Of a stretch of DNA of 15,784 bases, positions 7,164 to 15,600 are shown one piece after another (positions within the stretch are counted from its first letter, which is position 1; the number at the start of each line of letters is the position of its first letter). The notes under the pieces are model-generated. The model worked only from the letters and a program-made list of their open reading frames with translations, did not search any database and was not told the DNA's origin. The translations under genes and the position numbers were made by a program. Location: NCBI GenBank assembly GCA_002070755.1, contig MWDY01000233.1, positions 1 through 15,784 on the forward strand, read 5' to 3'. This DNA is from Spirochaetes bacterium ADurb.Bin110. GTDB lineage: Bacteria > Spirochaetota > Spirochaetia > Treponematales > Rectinemataceae.

Positions 7164-9120
7164 GCATTGTGATAGCCCCATAATCGCTATATTCGCGGTT
7201 GAATTCCTCCGCCACCTCCATGGCATGCGGATTGCGTGCCCAGGAGCGCCGCGCAACGCCGCCCATCGCATCCCAGGGAAGCGCCATGCGGATCACCTGG
7301 TCGACTTTCTCTGAACCATCGAGCACAAGGCCGAAGCCACCGTTGATCGCTTTGCCGATGCCCACACCTCCGCCATTGTGCAGCGTAACAAGGCTCATAC
7401 CCCTTGCAGCATTGCCCGCAAAGCACTGCGTTGCCATATCCGCCATCACATTCGAACCATCCTTGATGTTGCTAGTCTCGCGGAAGGGACTGTCTGCGCC
7501 GCCAGTGTCATGGTGGTCTCGGCCTATCATCACAGGGCCTATCTCTCCATTTCGCACCATTTCGTTGAACTTTAGCGCTATATTCATTCGGCCAAAGGCA
7601 TCTTGAAAGAGAATTCGCGCTTGTGTGCCTACGACAAGCTTATTTTTCTCGGCATCGCGTATCCAGATATAGTTGTCGCGGTCCTGGCCGCGGCGATCTG
7701 GATCGATGCATGACATTGCGGCAAGATCTGTCTTGTGCAGGTCCTCCTTCTTGCCAGATAAGCACACCCATCGGAAGGGCCCATAACCATAATCGAAGAG
7801 CTCGGGTCCCATTATATCTTCGACATAGCTTGGCAAAATGAAACCATCTTTTTCATCGATGCCATTTCTCGAAATTTCCTTTACTCCCGCATCGAAGACA
7901 GCCTTTAGAAAGGAATTGCCGTAATCGAAGAAATATGTGCCCTTCTTGACAAGACGCATTATCACATCGAAATGCCGCCGTAAGGAAGCGTCGACCAAAG
8001 CTCGGAAATAATGCCTATCCTCGGCTAGAAGCCTTGTACGCTCTTCGAAGCTTATGCCGACTGGACAATATCCGCCATCGTAGGGTACATGGCAGCTCGT
8101 CTGATCGGACAAGAGGTCCACATGCACATCGTGGCCATCGATATATTCTAAGAGATCGACGATGTTACCGTGATACGCGACCGCGATTGGCTCTCCCCTT
8201 TCCCGAGCTTTATAGGCAAGGCGCACTGCTTCTTCGCATGATTCTGTTTCGTAGGAAACCCAGCCCTGCTTGAGTCTTGTCTCGATGCGCGAGTGATCCA
8301 CTTCCGCTATGATGGAGGCTGCATGTGCTATCATTGCTGCCTTGCCCTGGGCTCCCGACATACCGCCTAGCCCTGAAGACACAAAGAGTCTGCCAATAAG
8401 GTCCTTATCCTGAGGGATGCCAAGTTTGAGTCTTCCCGCATTGAGAATCGTGTTATAAGTTCCATGTACAATTCCCTGTGGCCCAATGTACATCCAGCCA
8501 CCTGCGGTCATTTGGCCATAATTAGCGACACCCATTGCTGCGGCGATATTGAAGTCTTTGAGATTGTCGTACATGCCCACCATAAGCCCATTCGTTATTA
8601 TCACGCGCGGTGCAAAAGGATGGCTTGCAAAAATGCCCACTGGATGGCCCGACTCCACTACCAGCGTGCTATTCTCGTCGAGCACTTCGAGGTATTTGCA
8701 GATTAGGCGATACTGCATCCAGTTCTGACAGACCTGTCCGGTCTCTCCATAGGTGACGAGCTCGTATGGGTAAAGAGCAACATCGAAGTCGAGATTATTG
8801 TCGATCATTACGCGGAGAGCCCGACCTTCGATACAGTTGCCCGAATAGCTATCTATGGGAAGACCGCATATCTTGCCTTGAGGCCGGAAGCGATATCCAT
8901 ATATGCGACCTCGCTGCCTGAGCTCGGCTAAGAATTCTGGCGCGAGTTTTTCATGCCAGCGGGCAGGAATATAGCGCAAGGCGTTTTTTAGCGCGATCCT
9001 CTCCTGACCAGGTGTTAACTCTGCGTCACGCTTTGGAGCTCGCCTGATTCCTGGCTCGAAAATAGGCTCAGCTGGAAGATCTTCAAACTCTAGCGTAATA
9101 ATATATGGATGAGCATTCAT
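7114..9120 (-). CDS. hutU: Urocanate hydratase (long form)
   Basis: It converts urocanate plus water to 4-imidazolone-5-propionate, the second step of histidine degradation, using tightly bound NAD+ as an electrophile; it is cytoplasmic. The 668 residues match the long urocanase form found in spirochaetes and Firmicutes rather than the roughly 550-residue proteobacterial form. Visible blocks are YGQMTAGGWMYIGPQGIVHG, the NAD-binding SSGLGGMSGAQGKAA, the active-site region SDQTSCHVPYDGGYCPVG with Cys343 and His344, and the C-terminal AARGMSLVTLHNGGGVGIGK. I place the start at ATG 9120, with AAGGAGG eight bases upstream. A longer reading to 9207 adds 29 residues that do not fit the family and would run through the ribosome binding site. 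No hutH, hutI or formimidoyl gene is in view. It is divergent from the Ldh-family gene. Confidence 0.96.
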   Translation of the reverse strand: MNAHPYIITLEFEDLPAEPIFEPGIRRAPKRDAELTPGQERIALKNALRYIPARWHEKLAPEFLAELRQRGRIYGYRFRPQGKICGLPIDSYSGNCIEGRALRVMIDNNLDFDVALYPYELVTYGETGQVCQNWMQYRLICKYLEVLDENSTLVVESGHPVGIFASHPFAPRVIITNGLMVGMYDNLKDFNIAAAMGVANYGQMTAGGWMYIGPQGIVHGTYNTILNAGRLKLGIPQDKDLIGRLFVSSGLGGMSGAQGKAAMIAHAASIIAEVDHSRIETRLKQGWVSYETESCEEAVRLAYKARERGEPIAVAYHGNIVDLLEYIDGHDVHVDLLSDQTSCHVPYDGGYCPVGISFEERTRLLAEDRHYFRALVDASLRRHFDVIMRLVKKGTYFFDYGNSFLKAVFDAGVKEISRNGIDEKDGFILPSYVEDIMGPELFDYGYGPFRWVCLSGKKEDLHKTDLAAMSCIDPDRRGQDRDNYIWIRDAEKNKLVVGTQARILFQDAFGRMNIALKFNEMVRNGEIGPVMIGRDHHDTGGADSPFRETSNIKDGSNVMADMATQCFAGNAARGMSLVTLHNGGGVGIGKAINGGFGLVLDGSEKVDQVIRMALPWDAMGGVARRSWARNPHAMEVAEEFNREYSDYGAITMPNIVDEELLDRLLGAC

Positions 9121-9172
9121 TATACTGACCTCCTTTTTTATTCTTTGCTTATATATCTTATGCAGCGATAGA

Positions 9173-9181
9173 ATTGTATCA
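9173..9181 (-). promoter_or_regulatory. Candidate extended -10 promoter for hutU
   Basis: On the minus strand TGATACAAT gives a TG motif one base before the -10 box TACAAT (9173-9178). The -35 region is weak, as is usual for extended -10 promoters. The predicted start near 9166 gives a leader of about 45 bases with a strong ribosome binding site just before ATG 9120. Confidence 0.4.
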
Positions 9182-9272
9182 CCAATAATAGGAATTGGAA
9201 CGAACAATCTTTCTCGATTTTCTACTTACGCTTTCTCATTTCTATTTCTATGCGATGTTTTTCCAATACTAA

Positions 9273-9302
9273 TTGTCAATATCGCGCCTTTAGATTTATG
9301 AT
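9273..9302 (+). promoter_or_regulatory. Sigma-70-type promoter for the Ldh-family dehydrogenase gene
   Basis: TTGTCA (9273-9278) and TATGAT (9297-9302) are separated by 18 bases. Both boxes are close to consensus. The predicted start is about 60 bases upstream of the gene. The -35 box lies inside a small palindrome, ATTGTCAAT, which could serve as a regulator site. Confidence 0.55.
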
Positions 9303-9371
9303 GTATATCGTTGGCTGGATCTTGTTCCACAGGACCTTGAGCCCCTAATCTATTCATAAGGAGAAAGAATA

Positions 9372-10478
9372 ATGGACAATGAAGTGACATGGTGGAAATT
9401 CGACGAAGTAGACGCTTTTATGAGGGCTGGATTTGAGGCTGTCGGCGTGGCCCCTGATGTCGCAGCCGTATGCTCTGACGTGCTGATTTCCGCTGATAAG
9501 CGTGGTGTCGATTCTCATGGCGTGGGGAGGTATAAACCAATTTATCTAGATCGTATTTGGGCTGGAATTCTCAATCCAAACACGACATTCGATGTTATCA
9601 AGGAAACTCCGACAACAGCAGTGATCGATGGCCATAACGGCATGGGCCTCTATATCGCAAAAAGATCCATGGAGTTAGCCGTAGAAAAAGCAGAAAAATT
9701 CGGTATAGGCATGACAGTATGTCGAAACTCGACGCACTATGGTGCAGCCTTCTACTATGCGCGCATAGCCGTAGAGCACGGTATGATCGGCATGACCACC
9801 ACCAATGCACGGCCTTCTATCGCTCCAACCTGGGGAGTCGAACCCATGCTTGGCACTAATCCCATGACATGGGGCATGCCCTCGGACGAGGCCTTCCCTT
9901 TTATGCTGGATTGTGCAACTTCAGTAACCCAGCGCGGAAAAATCGAACTCTACGATAGACTAGGCAAAGATCTTCCGGATGGATGGGTAATAGGGCAGGA
10001 TGGAAAATATCGACATGATACTCACCAGGTCCTAATAGACCTAGGTCAGGACAAGGCAGCTCTTACTCCTCTTGGAGGCCTCGGTGAGGATTTCGGCGGC
10101 TACAAAGGCTATGGTTATGCCATGGTAGTAGAGCTGCTTTCGAGCGCTCTCTCCCAAACCAATTTTATGAAGGCTCTTCTAGGTGTCGACTCAAATGGAA
10201 AGCCCAAACCTATCGAATTGGGGCACAGCTTTATTGCCATAAACATAAGCGCTTTCTGCGACCTGGAGGACTTTAAACATCATGTTGGAGAGGTAAGCCG
10301 CCAACTGAGAGCATCGAAGAAAGCCCCAGGGGCTAAGCGTATTTGGACGCCTGGCGAAAAAGAGCATGAAACCTGGCTCTATAGGAAAGACAAAGGTGTA
10401 CCATTCAATCCGCCCCTTAAGAAGGCTTTCAAAGAAGTCAAGGAGCGCTGCAAACTCGATATAGAGCTGCCCTTCTGA
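9372..10478 (+). CDS. Ldh family (malate/L-lactate-type) NAD(P)-dependent oxidoreductase
   Basis: This 368-residue protein belongs to the LDH2/MDHG family, which is unrelated to classical lactate and malate dehydrogenases. Members oxidise or reduce 2-hydroxy acids, including malate, L-lactate, ureidoglycolate and 2,3-diketo-L-gulonate, with NAD(P)H; substrate cannot be read from sequence. Family motifs are RGVDSHG (44-50), IDGHNGMG (85-92), NSTHYGAAFYYA with His122, TTTNARPSIAPTWG, the Gly- and Thr-rich MLGTNPMTWGMP, and GGLGEDFGGYKGYGYAM near the C-terminus. Length is normal for the family. AAGGAG at 9358-9363, eight bases before ATG 9372, supports the start. It stands alone in its direction, divergent from hutU, so the shared 251-base gap may control both. 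A role in amino-acid or 2-oxoacid metabolism is inferred. Confidence 0.92.
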   Translation: MDNEVTWWKFDEVDAFMRAGFEAVGVAPDVAAVCSDVLISADKRGVDSHGVGRYKPIYLDRIWAGILNPNTTFDVIKETPTTAVIDGHNGMGLYIAKRSMELAVEKAEKFGIGMTVCRNSTHYGAAFYYARIAVEHGMIGMTTTNARPSIAPTWGVEPMLGTNPMTWGMPSDEAFPFMLDCATSVTQRGKIELYDRLGKDLPDGWVIGQDGKYRHDTHQVLIDLGQDKAALTPLGGLGEDFGGYKGYGYAMVVELLSSALSQTNFMKALLGVDSNGKPKPIELGHSFIAINISAFCDLEDFKHHVGEVSRQLRASKKAPGAKRIWTPGEKEHETWLYRKDKGVPFNPPLKKAFKEVKERCKLDIELPF

Positions 10479-10492
10479 ATTGAGATTCTCCT

Positions 10493-10521
10493 CACTGTAG
10501 CATGCAATGCATGCTACAGTG
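10493..10521. repeat. 29-base near-perfect palindrome between convergent genes
   Basis: The arms CACTGTAGCATGCA and TGCATGCTACAGTG are exact reverse complements around a single A. The palindrome starts 15 bases after the Ldh-gene stop and lies 33 bases before the end of the convergent gene. As RNA it would form a strong hairpin in either direction, but neither side has a U-run. It may act as a bidirectional transcript end or a protein-binding site. Confidence 0.6.
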
Positions 10522-10553
10522 ACCTTCTAAGCTCTTCTAGGCTATAGAGAACC

Positions 10554-13340
10554 CTATTTCGGCTGCCCCGATCCTCTAATTGTGCCACTCGCCTTTGTAG
10601 CTAGTTTTGCAAGAAGACCTGGATCTTTCCCATACTTTTCTATAAGGCTGCTTAGATCTCCTAAAAGCTCAGGTAAGCCATCGACCACAAGCTCTACCAG
10701 ATCATCTGCCATCTCCTCTTCATAATTTGCCACGATGTAATCGACAAGGTCTGTCCATAGGTTCTCCTTGCTCATTACCTCATTCAATTCCAAAAGCATA
10801 TTTAAACGCAATGAGGAATTTTCTTTGAGCTTACGAGTAAAGAATGCATAAGGACTCAAGACCGCCTTTATTGTTGTCCTAGTGCGCGGCTCCTGAGAGA
10901 AAAGGTAAAGGATATCCATCATGGCGATGTACTGACTATTGCCGCTAGTATTGATGATAGTGGGGATTAGCTCTTCCAGGGTCTTTTGGCGCTGTCGCAG
11001 CACCTTGCGGTATTTATTTCCGCCTTCTATAAAACCAGCGACAAAATCGGACCATATCTTGGTTTGCACAATGCTTGGAATCGAGAGGGAGTTCCCTATA
11101 GGTGCAAATACCGTGGCTAGAGGCCAGGCTAGAATACTTCGGAACAGATTGGCTCTAACGACACTCTTATCAAAGCCCCGCAAGGTGTTGTGTGCTGCAA
11201 GGTAGAATCCGTTTACAATCGAAATAACAAAAAATTTGACAAGATTGAATAAGAATGTTTCGGGCGCTAAAGGCCACAATGAATCGAAAGCGGCTTTTGC
11301 ATAACCCATAAGAGGTACTGAAAAACCAGTCCAGAAAAGAGATTGCCCAACATTGTCGAAATTGATGCTTTTGAGTTTCCACTGGCTAAGTTTAGGGCCT
11401 CTATAGGAAATCAGGTCGGCAATGCTATTTCGAAACCCTGTTATGCCAAGCCAAAGCAGAGCATAAGCAGGGCCTATATAGGCTGTAGCTACGGTAAAGC
11501 CAGTTATAGCGCGTATAACGTTCTTGAATGTTGGGTTGAAATACCGCCATGCACGCAACGGGCCAATTCTCTCTTCATCGCCTGTTGTTGCGCGATTCCA
11601 GCTACCAGAGATCTTGCCCATGCAGACAATACGAGGGGCAGAAGCATTTTGAAGACTTGCCTCATCTACAGGAGATTCGCTGGATCGTATCATGGCAGAG
11701 ATGAGCAATGGGAGACGCATATGTCGTTTTATATATCGCTTGCGCAGATTTCCAATGATTCGATCCTCGAATATGAATCCCATGCCCGGAATCTTCGGAT
11801 TTCTCCCTGTCGCATCGCTTCCACAGATCGGCTTAAGAAAATTCCGGCCTTCAGAATCCGCGCTTTTATTGAGATCGTTGACAAAATGCGCAAAGTCTTC
11901 TATTTCTTCAAGATTTCTTCCTATGCAATCCTGGATGTTATAGATTTCAACGGCATCAATGCATCGACCTCGTCCAATCAAGACTTTTTTGGCTAGATCA
12001 AGCCCATGCTCGAGCGGCTGGACGAATTTGATTAAGCATCCTGCTTTTTTAAGCATTTGGCTTATAGGTTCAAGGTCGTCAAAAGCTGATTGATAGGAAA
12101 TTATATGCGGGGTATCGAAATAGCCCGAAAGCACCGAGTCCGGAGAAAGCTGGTTCAATTCCTTTTTAAGCTCGGAATACTTGGCTTCGATATCTTCTCT
12201 TCTTAGCTCTTCGCCAGGTTGTCCTTGCAGCAGACTAGAAGGATTCTCCGCCATGTACCTTGCCTTTTCGCGGAGCGCTTTGTAGTACCATACTCTCTTC
12301 TGGAGAATTGGCCTATAGCGCACATACATGAATTCAGCAAGATGAAGAGGCGTAATATTTACATTGGGAATAGTAGCAAGCAGCACTTCCAGGGAAAGCG
12401 GGGCAAGGCAATATTCTGGCTTATCCTCGAAGTCCTTGTTTATTTTTGGCAGTGTATTTTGGTTGAAACTCTCAAGAAGACGGCGTACCGCATCGAGTCT
12501 GCTTTCTCTATTGATTTCGAGCCCCTGAAAGAACTTTTCCATGTCCAGCGCATGATCTGAGAAAAAGGCGCGCAATTCATCCTTTGACGAAAAATGAGGG
12601 AGCTCTGCCATAAAATGATAGCGAGCTCCTTCGACCAGAACACTGAACTCGAGTCCTATATTCACCTTGAGCCCAAGGATATTGCCTGCTTCCAGCACTT
12701 CCTCCATCAAATCGATATCGGAAACGAGGCCGTAAGCTACGGTCAGCGAAGATATACCCTTGATGAAGGCATCTAAGACAAGCTGGGTCGGATTCTTTCT
12801 CCCAGATGTCGCAACATCGTGGACATGGTCATCCCAGGCATATCCAAGTTCTCCGATTTTCATGCCATTCTCAGGCAGCTCTATGATATTGAGCTCGTCG
12901 CAGAGTTTGCGGATCACCTGGTGTTGTCCTTGTGTGGACATCGAAAAATCATAGAGCAATTCTAGCTGGCGGCGTTTATTCGAGCGGTGCTTGACAACTT
13001 CTTTTACGAGGGCAGACTGGACCCTTGCTGTATTCAAAGGATAGTCGATATTTGAGGAACGAAAGGCGACATCTGCAAGATTTTTGAGTGCGATCAAGCG
13101 TCTAATCGAGTTGCGAGAATCGAGGTCTCTAACTACCATCAAGTAAGATTCTGCTATGGAGATTCTTCGGCGCTTAAACCAGCGGTTAGCTGCTTGAGGA
13201 TGAAAGGGCGGAGGCGCAGTTATGATTTCGGGCTGATCGATCTTTGCGTTGAGTTCACGGCGCATCTTTCGCAGCTCAGCCGAGAAACTGAGAGATGAGA
13301 TGAACTTATTGTAAAGTTTGTGCAGCCTCGATTTAGCCAT
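10554..13340 (-). CDS. Large protein: degenerate PHP-type hydrolase domain plus C-terminal membrane domain
   Basis: I know no named family for this 928-residue protein. Residues of about 165 to 520 follow the order of a PHP metal-dependent hydrolase: DDHVHDVATSGRKNP with His172 and His174, NIGLEFS with Glu231, YHFMAELPHF with His242, TPHIIS with His412, DAVEIYN with Glu465, and CGSDATGRNP with Asp509. The usual TDH after the first strand is missing (AYG instead), and the GSDAH motif has Thr511 for His, so the metal site looks partly lost. Before it is a basic, helical region. After residue 600 come about four hydrophobic segments (near 610-635, 666-685, 690-712 and 730-750), then a helical tail. 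A membrane-attached role is inferred. The start ATG 13340 has only a weak, distant AGGATAGG. It lies downstream of the serC terminator, so it is separately transcribed. Confidence 0.75.
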   Translation of the reverse strand: MAKSRLHKLYNKFISSLSFSAELRKMRRELNAKIDQPEIITAPPPFHPQAANRWFKRRRISIAESYLMVVRDLDSRNSIRRLIALKNLADVAFRSSNIDYPLNTARVQSALVKEVVKHRSNKRRQLELLYDFSMSTQGQHQVIRKLCDELNIIELPENGMKIGELGYAWDDHVHDVATSGRKNPTQLVLDAFIKGISSLTVAYGLVSDIDLMEEVLEAGNILGLKVNIGLEFSVLVEGARYHFMAELPHFSSKDELRAFFSDHALDMEKFFQGLEINRESRLDAVRRLLESFNQNTLPKINKDFEDKPEYCLAPLSLEVLLATIPNVNITPLHLAEFMYVRYRPILQKRVWYYKALREKARYMAENPSSLLQGQPGEELRREDIEAKYSELKKELNQLSPDSVLSGYFDTPHIISYQSAFDDLEPISQMLKKAGCLIKFVQPLEHGLDLAKKVLIGRGRCIDAVEIYNIQDCIGRNLEEIEDFAHFVNDLNKSADSEGRNFLKPICGSDATGRNPKIPGMGFIFEDRIIGNLRKRYIKRHMRLPLLISAMIRSSESPVDEASLQNASAPRIVCMGKISGSWNRATTGDEERIGPLRAWRYFNPTFKNVIRAITGFTVATAYIGPAYALLWLGITGFRNSIADLISYRGPKLSQWKLKSINFDNVGQSLFWTGFSVPLMGYAKAAFDSLWPLAPETFLFNLVKFFVISIVNGFYLAAHNTLRGFDKSVVRANLFRSILAWPLATVFAPIGNSLSIPSIVQTKIWSDFVAGFIEGGNKYRKVLRQRQKTLEELIPTIINTSGNSQYIAMMDILYLFSQEPRTRTTIKAVLSPYAFFTRKLKENSSLRLNMLLELNEVMSKENLWTDLVDYIVANYEEEMADDLVELVVDGLPELLGDLSSLIEKYGKDPGLLAKLATKASGTIRGSGQPK

Positions 13341-13385
13341 AAAGCAATATAACCTATCCTTTCATATAAAACATCTATCGAGAAT

Positions 13386-13419
13386 AAAAAAGGCTGGCCT
13401 ACGAATCCTTAGACCAGCC
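13386..13419 (-). terminator. Intrinsic terminator of the serA-serC operon
   Basis: On the minus strand GGCTGGTCTA and TAGGCCAGCC form a 10-bp stem (one G-U pair) with an eight-base loop, followed directly by six T residues (13386-13391). It starts 31 bases after the serC stop and ends about 45 bases before the next gene, so it separates the two transcription units. Confidence 0.85.
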
Positions 13420-13449
13420 CAGCCCCTTGCATTGGAAACCTAACAGGAT

Positions 13450-14547
13450 TCAACGGTTGATAAGCCGGAACTCCTCCATAAATTCTATAGCTTCTCTAAC
13501 ATTATCGACAAGATTGGCATTATATATTGAGAATCGAATTCCGCCTGTCGAACGATGCCCCCTTATTCCAACTATTCCGGCTGACTTTGCCTGCTTGATG
13601 AAGGTATCTTCCATTTCGGGTGTTTTGAGTCGGAATACAACATTCATCTGCGAACGAGATTCTTTTTCCACTGGCCCTCTATAGAAGCCCTCTGATGAGT
13701 CGATAGCCTCATAGAGAATTCGAGCCTTCTCTTCGTTGATTTTCTGCATTTTTTCTAGCCCGCCGATCGTATATAGTAGCCACTTTAGCGTAAGATTAAG
13801 TATATATATCGAAAAGCATGGCGGTGTATTGTATAGCGAATTATTCTCCGAAAAAGTGCGATACGAAAGCATTGCAGGCAATTTGGATTTTTCCTGCGCA
13901 ATACCGAGGAAGTCCTCTCTGATGGCTACCACCGTGACACCCGAAGGCCCAAGATTCTTCTGGGCACCTGCATAGATGAGCGCTAGCTTATCGACTGGAA
14001 ATGGACGAGAAAATATATCGCTAGACATATCGCAGACAAGAGAGGCTTCCCCCACTTCTGGCCAAAATTGCCATTGAGAGCCATAAATTGTATTATTGCT
14101 AGTCATGTGCACATAAGTTGATGAAGGGTCTATTCTTAGCTCTTCCTGCTTTGGAATTCGCGTAAAGCTGCCATCCTCATTTTCAGTGCTTATTATATCG
14201 AGGGACCCGAAACGCTTTGCTTCCTTCACAGCAGCCTTGCTCCAGTGCCCCGTCACAACATAGGTTGCCCTGCGCTCTCCAAAGAGATAATTCATAGGAA
14301 TTAGAAAAAACTGTGTCGAAGCTCCACCTGTCATAAATAGAATCTTCCACTCAGGTCCCATACCTGCAAGCTTGCGAAAGAGTTCCTGCGACTCATTATG
14401 CATCGCCTCGTATTCGCTCGATCGATGAGACACTTCCATGACAGACATGCCAGTGCCTCGCCAATCTAGCATTTCCTCTTGAGCTTTCTGCAATACTTCC
14501 ATAGGAAGCACGGCGGGCCCAGCATTGAAATTTATTACTCGTTTCAT
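13450..14547 (-). CDS. serC: Phosphoserine aminotransferase
   Basis: A pyridoxal-phosphate enzyme that transfers the amino group of glutamate to 3-phosphohydroxypyruvate, giving 3-phosphoserine, the second step of serine synthesis; it can also act in vitamin B6 synthesis in some bacteria. The 365 residues match the family. Visible features are the N-terminal NFNAGPAVLP, the MEVSHRS block, the phosphate-binding MTGGASTQF, VCDMSSDIFSRP with the Asp that contacts the cofactor, Lys197 in YAGAQKNLGPSG as the Schiff-base lysine, and the C-terminal GHRSTGGIRFSIYNA. I chose ATG 14547: it has AAAGGA nine bases upstream and gives the normal N-terminus. An upstream ATG at 14580 overlaps the serA stop as ATGA and would add 11 residues. 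The gene follows serA in one operon and ends before a strong terminator. Confidence 0.96.
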   Translation of the reverse strand: MKRVINFNAGPAVLPMEVLQKAQEEMLDWRGTGMSVMEVSHRSSEYEAMHNESQELFRKLAGMGPEWKILFMTGGASTQFFLIPMNYLFGERRATYVVTGHWSKAAVKEAKRFGSLDIISTENEDGSFTRIPKQEELRIDPSSTYVHMTSNNTIYGSQWQFWPEVGEASLVCDMSSDIFSRPFPVDKLALIYAGAQKNLGPSGVTVVAIREDFLGIAQEKSKLPAMLSYRTFSENNSLYNTPPCFSIYILNLTLKWLLYTIGGLEKMQKINEEKARILYEAIDSSEGFYRGPVEKESRSQMNVVFRLKTPEMEDTFIKQAKSAGIVGIRGHRSTGGIRFSIYNANLVDNVREAIEFMEEFRLINR

Positions 14548-14576
14548 GAATTTGTTTCCTTTCTCATCTATGTTCC

Positions 14577-15449
14577 TCATCTACCTACATATTTCCTGAG
14601 CCTTGTCACTATGCAATCCCCTAGCCTAAGAAGATTTTCTTCGGTGGAAGCTCCAATATGCGGTGTCATAAGTACATTAGACGCTCCAAAGAGCGGCGAG
14701 CCTTCGGGTGGTTCCTTCGAATATACATCGGTTGCGTAACCTGCAATTTTCCCAGATTTGAGCGCCTCGGCTATGTCTTCCTCGACAACGACCTGACCGC
14801 GGCAAGTGTTGATAAGGTAGACTCCCTTTTTCATCCTGGAGATTGCGGATGCATCGATCATGCCTCTCGTCTCGTCTATAAGCGGAATATGTAGGCTAAT
14901 ATAATCAGAATGCGCCAGCAGCTCGTCGAAGCTTACAATCTTTACTATATCGGAACTAACTACATATTTATCGAAAGCAATTACAGACATTCCAAAAACC
15001 TTAGCCCTGAGCGCCAATTCTCGACCAATTCGCCCAATGCCCACTAGGCCAAGTGTTTTCCCGTAGAGTTCCGTACGCTCAAGTTCTTTTTTAAGCCATT
15101 TCCCTTCTTTCATAGATATATCAGCGCGCACAAGATGATTTGGCATTGCAATCATGAAAGCAAAGGCAAGCTCGGCTACCGCGATACTAGAGGCTTCAGG
15201 TGTATTGTCCACGATGATACCTTTAGATCTAGCATATTCCGAATCTATCGTATCTAGGCCAACGCCTCCTCTGACAATGTATCTACAGCGAGTCGCCTCA
15301 TCGAGCATGGCTCTATCGATCCTTGTCTTGGAACGGACTATTAGCACCTCAGCCTCAGCAATGCGTGACATATCCGAAGAAACTTCGCCAAATTCCGCAA
15401 GTCGCTCTGGCAAATCAGGCGTAAAAGCATCTGCAAGCAGTATGAGCAT
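14577..15449 (-). CDS. serA: D-3-phosphoglycerate dehydrogenase, short form without ACT domain
   Basis: It oxidises 3-phosphoglycerate to 3-phosphohydroxypyruvate with NAD+, the first committed step of serine synthesis. The 290 residues contain the full catalytic D-2-hydroxyacid dehydrogenase fold. Visible are the NAD-binding LGLVGIGRIG, the catalytic Arg217 in INTCRGQVV, Glu246 in DVYSKEPP, and His264 in TPHIGAST. There is no C-terminal ACT or ASB domain, so serine feedback inhibition of the E. coli kind is not expected. Because related 2-hydroxyacid dehydrogenases share these motifs, the specific call rests on the neighbour serC 29 bases downstream. I chose ATG 15449, with GAGAGG five bases upstream; a GTG at 15455 overlaps that ribosome binding site. 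The third enzyme, SerB, is not in view. Confidence 0.9.
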   Translation of the reverse strand: MLILLADAFTPDLPERLAEFGEVSSDMSRIAEAEVLIVRSKTRIDRAMLDEATRCRYIVRGGVGLDTIDSEYARSKGIIVDNTPEASSIAVAELAFAFMIAMPNHLVRADISMKEGKWLKKELERTELYGKTLGLVGIGRIGRELALRAKVFGMSVIAFDKYVVSSDIVKIVSFDELLAHSDYISLHIPLIDETRGMIDASAISRMKKGVYLINTCRGQVVVEEDIAEALKSGKIAGYATDVYSKEPPEGSPLFGASNVLMTPHIGASTEENLLRLGDCIVTRLRKYVGR

Positions 15450-15484
15450 CTGCACCTCTCAATTTCGAAGGATGATATCACTCT

Positions 15485-15513
15485 TTGGCAATTTAGAATA
15501 GAATATATATACA
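15485..15513 (+). promoter_or_regulatory. Promoter for the zinc-ribbon ORF at the right edge
   Basis: TTGGCA (15485-15490) and TATACA (15508-15513) are 17 bases apart, a good sigma-70 match. The predicted start near 15520 gives a leader of about 80 bases. The leader has an inverted repeat, GCTTCA at 15516 and TGAAGC at 15550, and two purine-rich ribosome-binding-type sites. Confidence 0.5.
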
Positions 15514-15600
15514 ATGCTTCATTACTGCTACGAACCTTGTATAAGAAGTTGAAGCAAGATGTAGGGAGGAGGGCGATAAAGAGAATGTACGGAGGTAAGC

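Noticed and set aside
7199..7606. Plus-strand ORF of 135 codons opposite the 3' part of hutU
   Set aside because: It is antisense to highly conserved urocanase sequence, and its proline- and serine-rich product has no motif.
9121..9207. N-terminal extension of hutU to 9207
   Set aside because: It would add 29 residues not seen in the family and would translate through the strong ribosome binding site of ATG 9120.
11343..11996. Plus-strand ORF of 217 codons inside the 928-codon gene
   Set aside because: It is antisense to a much longer ORF with recognisable PHP-like motifs, and its composition is that of a shadow frame.
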